Positions 60,455 through 64,000 of a stretch of 64,000 nucleotides of DNA are shown here, one piece after another. The notes under the pieces are model-generated. The model was not told the origin of the DNA and made no database searches. It was given only the letters and a program-made list of their open reading frames with translations. Location of the stretch: positions 15,460-79,459 of the forward strand of contig CAXSBR010000013.1 in assembly GCA_964236495.1 (NCBI GenBank), read 5' to 3'. Every line of letters begins with the position of its first letter. Positions within the stretch are counted from its first letter, which is position 1. The translations under genes and the position numbers were made by a program. The stretch is from CAXSBR01 sp964236495. Lineage in GTDB: Bacteria > Actinomycetota > Actinomycetes > Mycobacteriales > Jatrophihabitantaceae.

Positions 60455-63400
60455 CTAAACGTCGTTGCTTTCCGTTGCGATGATCGGCCGCTGGGTCGGC
60501 TGATCCGCTCGCTGACTGATGCGTTGGCTGATGACAGTGGTGATGCCGTCGCCGCGCATGGTCACGCCGTAGAGGGCGTCGGCGATCTCCATCGTCCGCT
60601 TCTGATGGGTGATGACGATCAGCTGGCTGCTGACGCGCAACTCGCCGATCAGGGAGATCAGCCGGCTCAGGTTGACATCGTCGAGCGCTGCCTCGACCTC
60701 GTCCAGAACGTAGAACGGCGAGGGCCGGGCCCGAAAGATCGCCACCAGCAGAGCGACCGCGGTCAAGGACCGCTCGCCGCCCGACAGCAGGGACAGCCGC
60801 TTGACCTTCTTGCCCGGCGGCCGCGCTTCGACGTCGATACCTGTGCTCAGCATGTTCTCGGGTTCGGTGAGCACTAGGCGCCCCTGCCCGCCCGGGAACA
60901 GGGTGGCGAAGACGAGCTCGAACTCCCGGGCGACGTCGGCGTAGGCGGCGGTGAACACCTCCAGGATGCGATCGTCGACCTCGCGCACCACCGAAAGCAG
61001 ATCGCGGCGGGTGTTGTGAATGTCCTCGAGCTGGCTGGCAAGGAACTGATGCCGCTCCTCCAGCGCCGCGAATTCCTCCAGCGCGAGCGGGTTCACCTTG
61101 CCCAGCAGGGACAGGTCCCGCTCGGCGCGCGCGGCGCGCTTCTCCTGCATCGCGCGGTCGAAGGGCCCGGGCGCAGGCGCGACGACGCTCTCGCCGCGGT
61201 CCCGGGCCTGCTCGAACTCCGCCCGCTCCTGCGCGGAGGCGGGCACCGGCTGGTCGGGGCCGTATTCGGCGAGCAGCGCGTCTGCGCCGACGCCGTAGTC
61301 CTCGCCCGCGCGGGCTTCGAGCTGCTCGATGCGCAGGCGTTGCTCGGCGCGCAGCACCTCGTCGCGGTGGACGCTGTCGGTGAGCCTGTCCACGGCGTGC
61401 GCGCCCTCGCGGACGGCGGCTCGCACGACGGCGAGCTCGGTCTCCAGGCTCCCCTGCGCGGCCTGGCGCTCGGTGCGGCGCGCGGCCGCAGTGGCCAGCG
61501 AGGCGGCGATCTGCACCAGCGCAGAGTCCGCGACCGCCACGACAGCGGCGGCAACCTGTGCTGCGCGGGCCCGATCAGCGCGCACGTGCTGGTCGTGCCG
61601 GCGGGCCCGCCGCTCCGCGGTCGCGGCTCGCTCGAGCGCCTCGGCACGGCCGGCCAGGGAACGCACGCGCTCCTCCCCGCTGCGAACACCCAGCCGGGCG
61701 TCGATTTCCTCCTGGCGCGCCTGGGCGAGTTCTGAACGCAGACGATCACGATCTTCGGTGTCGGGCTCGTCGTCGGTCGGTTCGGCCTGAGCGCCAGCCA
61801 GACGTTGCTCGAGCTCGTCGAGGCTGGCCAGGTCACGCGCGCGAGCAGCCTCGCTGTCCCGGCCGGCTGCGTCGAGTCGATCTGCCTCGGCCGCTGCGCC
61901 ACGAGCGGTCGACGTGAGGTGCGCCAGCTGCTCGGACAACGCCGACAGAGATGCGTCGGAGGTGTTCAGAGCGGCCAGCGCCTGCTGGGCGGCAGCCGTC
62001 TGCGTAGCCTCGTCGGCCAGCAGAGTGGCGTGCTGCTTTTTCAGGCTCGCCAGTTCGGCGGTGACGTTCTCGATTCCAGTGGTGGCCTCGTCGACGGCGG
62101 CCTGGACCTCGAGCAGGCTGGGTGCGGTCGCCGACCCGCCCATGGCCGTGGTAGCGCCCAGGACATTGCCGTCCCTGGTCACCGCGGTGACTGTTGGCTG
62201 GGCGGTGACAAGTTGCTGGGCGGCGTCGAGGTCGTCGACCACCGCCACCTGATCTAGGACGCTGCGCAGACTGCCGACCACGGCGGGGTTGGCGGTGACG
62301 ACGTCGGCTGCCCATCGAGCACCGACGGGCAGGGGCGGGCGATCTGCGGCGTCCGTGGCACTGCCGCCGGATGCCACCAGCAGATGTACCCGACCGCCGC
62401 CAGCCTGCTTGAGCGCAACGATCGCGCCGGCGGCGGCACCGGGTGTCTCCACCACGACGGCGTCGGCGAGTGGCCCCAGCGCGCCGGCAACCGCCGCATC
62501 GAAGCCCTTCTCGACCGAAATCAGCTCAGCCAGCGCACCGACGATGCCGGCTATGCCATCTCCCGCCGTGCCATCTCCCGCCGTGCCATCTCCCGCCGTG
62601 CCATGACCCGCTGCGCCGTGACCCGCTGCGCCGTCCTTGGCTGCCAGCACGGCAGCCGCGCCGTCCTTGCGCAGCAGGCCCGTCGCCAACGCCTCGCGGC
62701 GAGCGGTCCACGTCGACAACTCCCCCTCGAGCCGCCGACGGGTATCGGTGGAGGCGGCGACCAGAGCGGCGGCGCGCTCGTGCGCGGTTACCGCGGCTTC
62801 GTGCTGACTGTCCAGATCGACTTCGCCGGCGTCCACTGCGCTCAACTGCGCCTCGACGTCGGCCAGTTCGACGAGTGCATTCGCGCCACGCTCGCGCGCT
62901 CGGACGGCCGCGTCAGCGAGGCGTTGCTGTTCCTCCCGGCCGGTGGTGACGCGCGAGCGCAGCGCGTCGACCTGCCCCGTCAGCTTGGCGAGTCCTTCGC
63001 GACGGTCGGCGACCGCGCGCGCAGCCACGACCACTGCCCGGTCGGCGGCGGACAACTCATGCTCGCGTCGCTGGCGGACGTCGACGGCCGCGGCCAGTGC
63101 GGCCTGCGCGACACTCAGGGCCGTCGTGAGCTTCTGCGACTCGGCCCGGACCTGCGCAGCTTCGGCGTCCAGCGCGTCGGGATCGCGGCCGGCGCGCGGG
63201 GAACCCACCGCAGCGAGCAGATGCCGGCGGCGCTCCTGAGCGATCTGCGCGGTGGCACGCAAGCGCTCCTGCACCGCGCTCAGCTCGTACCACGTCTGCT
63301 GCGCACTGTTGAGCTGCGGCACGGCCTGCGCCAGTAGCTCCTCGAGCTCGGTTTCCCGCGTCCGGTCGGTGGCCAGTCGGTGTTCAAGCTCTGCGCGTTG

Positions 63401-64000
63401 GGCACGGATGGCCCGTTCGTCGGCAAGATCGGCGGCCAACGTGGCGCGCTGGACGACCAAGTCGTCGGCAAGCAACCGCAGCCGGGCGTCGCGCAGCTCG
63501 GCCTGCACTCCGGCGGCGCGGCGGGCGACGTCGGCCTGGCGGCCCAGCGGTTTGAGCTGACGGCGCAGCTCGACGGTGAGGTCGTTCAGACGGTTGAGAT
63601 TGACCTGCATCGCGTCGATCTTGCGCAGCGCGCGTTCCTTGCGCTTGCGGTGCTTGAGCACGCCAGCGGCTTCCTCGATGAAGCCGCGCCGTTCCTCGGG
63701 CCGCGCCTGCAGCACCGCGTCGAGCTGCCCCTGCCCGACGATGACGTGCATCTCACGTCCGATGCCTGAATCGCTGAGCAGCTCCTGGATATCCAGGAGC
63801 CGGGCGCTGCTGCCGTTGATCTCGTACTCACTGACGCCGTCGCGAAACATCCGCCGGGTGATCGACACCTCGGTGTAGTCGATCGGCAGGGCGTTGTCGG
63901 AGTTGTCGATGGTCAGCGTCACCTCGGCCCGGCCCAGCGGAGCCCGCCCCGAGGTGCCGGCGAAGATGACGTCCTCCATCTTTCCGCCGCGCAGCGCCTT
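60455..64000 (-). CDS. smc: Chromosome segregation protein SMC (5' end outside window)
   Basis: Long coiled-coil ATPase that compacts and separates chromosomes together with ScpA and ScpB. The reading frame runs from the stop at 60455 off the right edge, with KALRGGKMED at the edge, so the Walker A domain lies outside. Visible are the Q-loop region (IVGQGQLDAVLQARPEERR), two long coiled coils, the hinge (about 61.9-62.7 kb), and the C-terminal ATPase half with LSLLSGGERSLTAVALL (signature) and FYVLDEVEAALDD (Walker B). A repeat array adjoins the hinge. Confidence 0.96.
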   Translation of the reverse strand, partial: KALRGGKMEDVIFAGTSGRAPLGRAEVTLTIDNSDNALPIDYTEVSITRRMFRDGVSEYEINGSSARLLDIQELLSDSGIGREMHVIVGQGQLDAVLQARPEERRGFIEEAAGVLKHRKRKERALRKIDAMQVNLNRLNDLTVELRRQLKPLGRQADVARRAAGVQAELRDARLRLLADDLVVQRATLAADLADERAIRAQRAELEHRLATDRTRETELEELLAQAVPQLNSAQQTWYELSAVQERLRATAQIAQERRRHLLAAVGSPRAGRDPDALDAEAAQVRAESQKLTTALSVAQAALAAAVDVRQRREHELSAADRAVVVAARAVADRREGLAKLTGQVDALRSRVTTGREEQQRLADAAVRARERGANALVELADVEAQLSAVDAGEVDLDSQHEAAVTAHERAAALVAASTDTRRRLEGELSTWTARREALATGLLRKDGAAAVLAAKDGAAGHGAAGHGTAGDGTAGDGTAGDGIAGIVGALAELISVEKGFDAAVAGALGPLADAVVVETPGAAAGAIVALKQAGGGRVHLLVASGGSATDAADRPPLPVGARWAADVVTANPAVVGSLRSVLDQVAVVDDLDAAQQLVTAQPTVTAVTRDGNVLGATTAMGGSATAPSLLEVQAAVDEATTGIENVTAELASLKKQHATLLADEATQTAAAQQALAALNTSDASLSALSEQLAHLTSTARGAAAEADRLDAAGRDSEAARARDLASLDELEQRLAGAQAEPTDDEPDTEDRDRLRSELAQARQEEIDARLGVRSGEERVRSLAGRAEALERAATAERRARRHDQHVRADRARAAQVAAAVVAVADSALVQIAASLATAAARRTERQAAQGSLETELAVVRAAVREGAHAVDRLTDSVHRDEVLRAEQRLRIEQLEARAGEDYGVGADALLAEYGPDQPVPASAQERAEFEQARDRGESVVAPAPGPFDRAMQEKRAARAERDLSLLGKVNPLALEEFAALEERHQFLASQLEDIHNTRRDLLSVVREVDDRILEVFTAAYADVAREFELVFATLFPGGQGRLVLTEPENMLSTGIDVEARPPGKKVKRLSLLSGGERSLTAVALLVAIFRARPSPFYVLDEVEAALDDVNLSRLISLIGELRVSSQLIVITHQKRTMEIADALYGVTMRGDGITTVISQRISQRADQPTQRPIIATESNDV
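62555..62629. repeat. 15-bp tandem repeats in smc next to the hinge
   Basis: Three perfect 15-base copies (62555-62599) and two degenerate ones (62600-62629) coding for a G-T/A-A-G-D/H pentapeptide run between the incoming coiled coil and the hinge domain. Frame is kept whatever the copy number. Confidence 0.85.

Overview
This is a contiguous piece of a high-G+C actinobacterial chromosome. Nearly all genes use G/C-rich third positions, many start with GTG, and the gene order closely matches the conserved mycobacterial/corynebacterial/frankial backbone: pnp-rpsO-ribF-truB ... rbfA-infB-ylxR-nusA-rimP ... ispG-rseP-dxr ... rlmN-cdsA-frr-pyrH-tsf-rpsB ... xerC-dprA-comM-yraN-DUF2469-rnhB-lepB-rplS-trmD-rimM-khpA-rpsP ... 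ffh-glnD-glnB-amtB-ftsY-smc. The exact genus cannot be told from the sequence alone. Both window edges cut genes: pnp loses its 3' end on the left and smc loses its 5' end on the right.

Layout. 1-4 kb holds RNA metabolism and cofactor genes (pnp, rpsO, ribF, truB). 3.7-9 kb is a variable stretch: an Eis-like acetyltransferase, a MATE exporter, a MetE-C-like methyltransferase and UDP-glucose dehydrogenase. The nrnA gene usually found next to rbfA in relatives is not there. 9-15 kb is the translation/transcription block (rbfA, DUF503, infB, ylxR, nusA, rimP). 15-18 kb has a Tat-signal protein, a DUF4439 ferritin-like protein, a HAD hydrolase and a GNAT protein. 18-22 kb is the ispG-rseP-dxr isoprenoid/site-2 protease block. 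22-30.6 kb is an accessory catabolic island: a saccharopine-dehydrogenase-like protein diverging from a permease, an Lrp regulator, a class III aminotransferase, alanine dehydrogenase, a DadA/PuuB-like FAD oxidoreductase and an FMN split-barrel protein. It looks like a transamination route in which pyruvate takes up the amino group and alanine dehydrogenase recycles the alanine. 30.6-37 kb carries rlmN, cdsA, frr, pyrH, tsf and rpsB. 37.6-43 kb has an M23 peptidase, a XerC-type recombinase with an unusual repeat insertion, dprA, comM and yraN. 43-49 kb is RNase HII, signal peptidase, a tandem Nudix protein and the rplS-trmD-rimM-khpA-rpsP operon. 49-53 kb is a small accessory patch (amidohydrolase, VapBC-type toxin-antitoxin pair, epoxide hydrolase, DUF2277). 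53-64 kb holds protein targeting (ffh, ftsY), nitrogen signalling (glnD-glnB-amtB) and smc.

The most unusual features are short in-frame tandem repeats inside housekeeping proteins: a 12-unit hexapeptide insertion in the catalytic domain of the XerC-like recombinase, a pentapeptide array next to the SMC hinge, a heptapeptide array in the S16 tail and a hexanucleotide array in CdsA. Others are a probable CTG start overlapping the ald stop codon (CTGA), a ylxR gene with no ordinary start codon ahead of its conserved motif, shared TTGCC/GGCAA half-sites at the permease and Lrp promoters, and a perfect 10-bp inverted repeat over the toxin-antitoxin promoter. No tRNA, rRNA, CRISPR array, insertion sequence or prophage gene was recognised.
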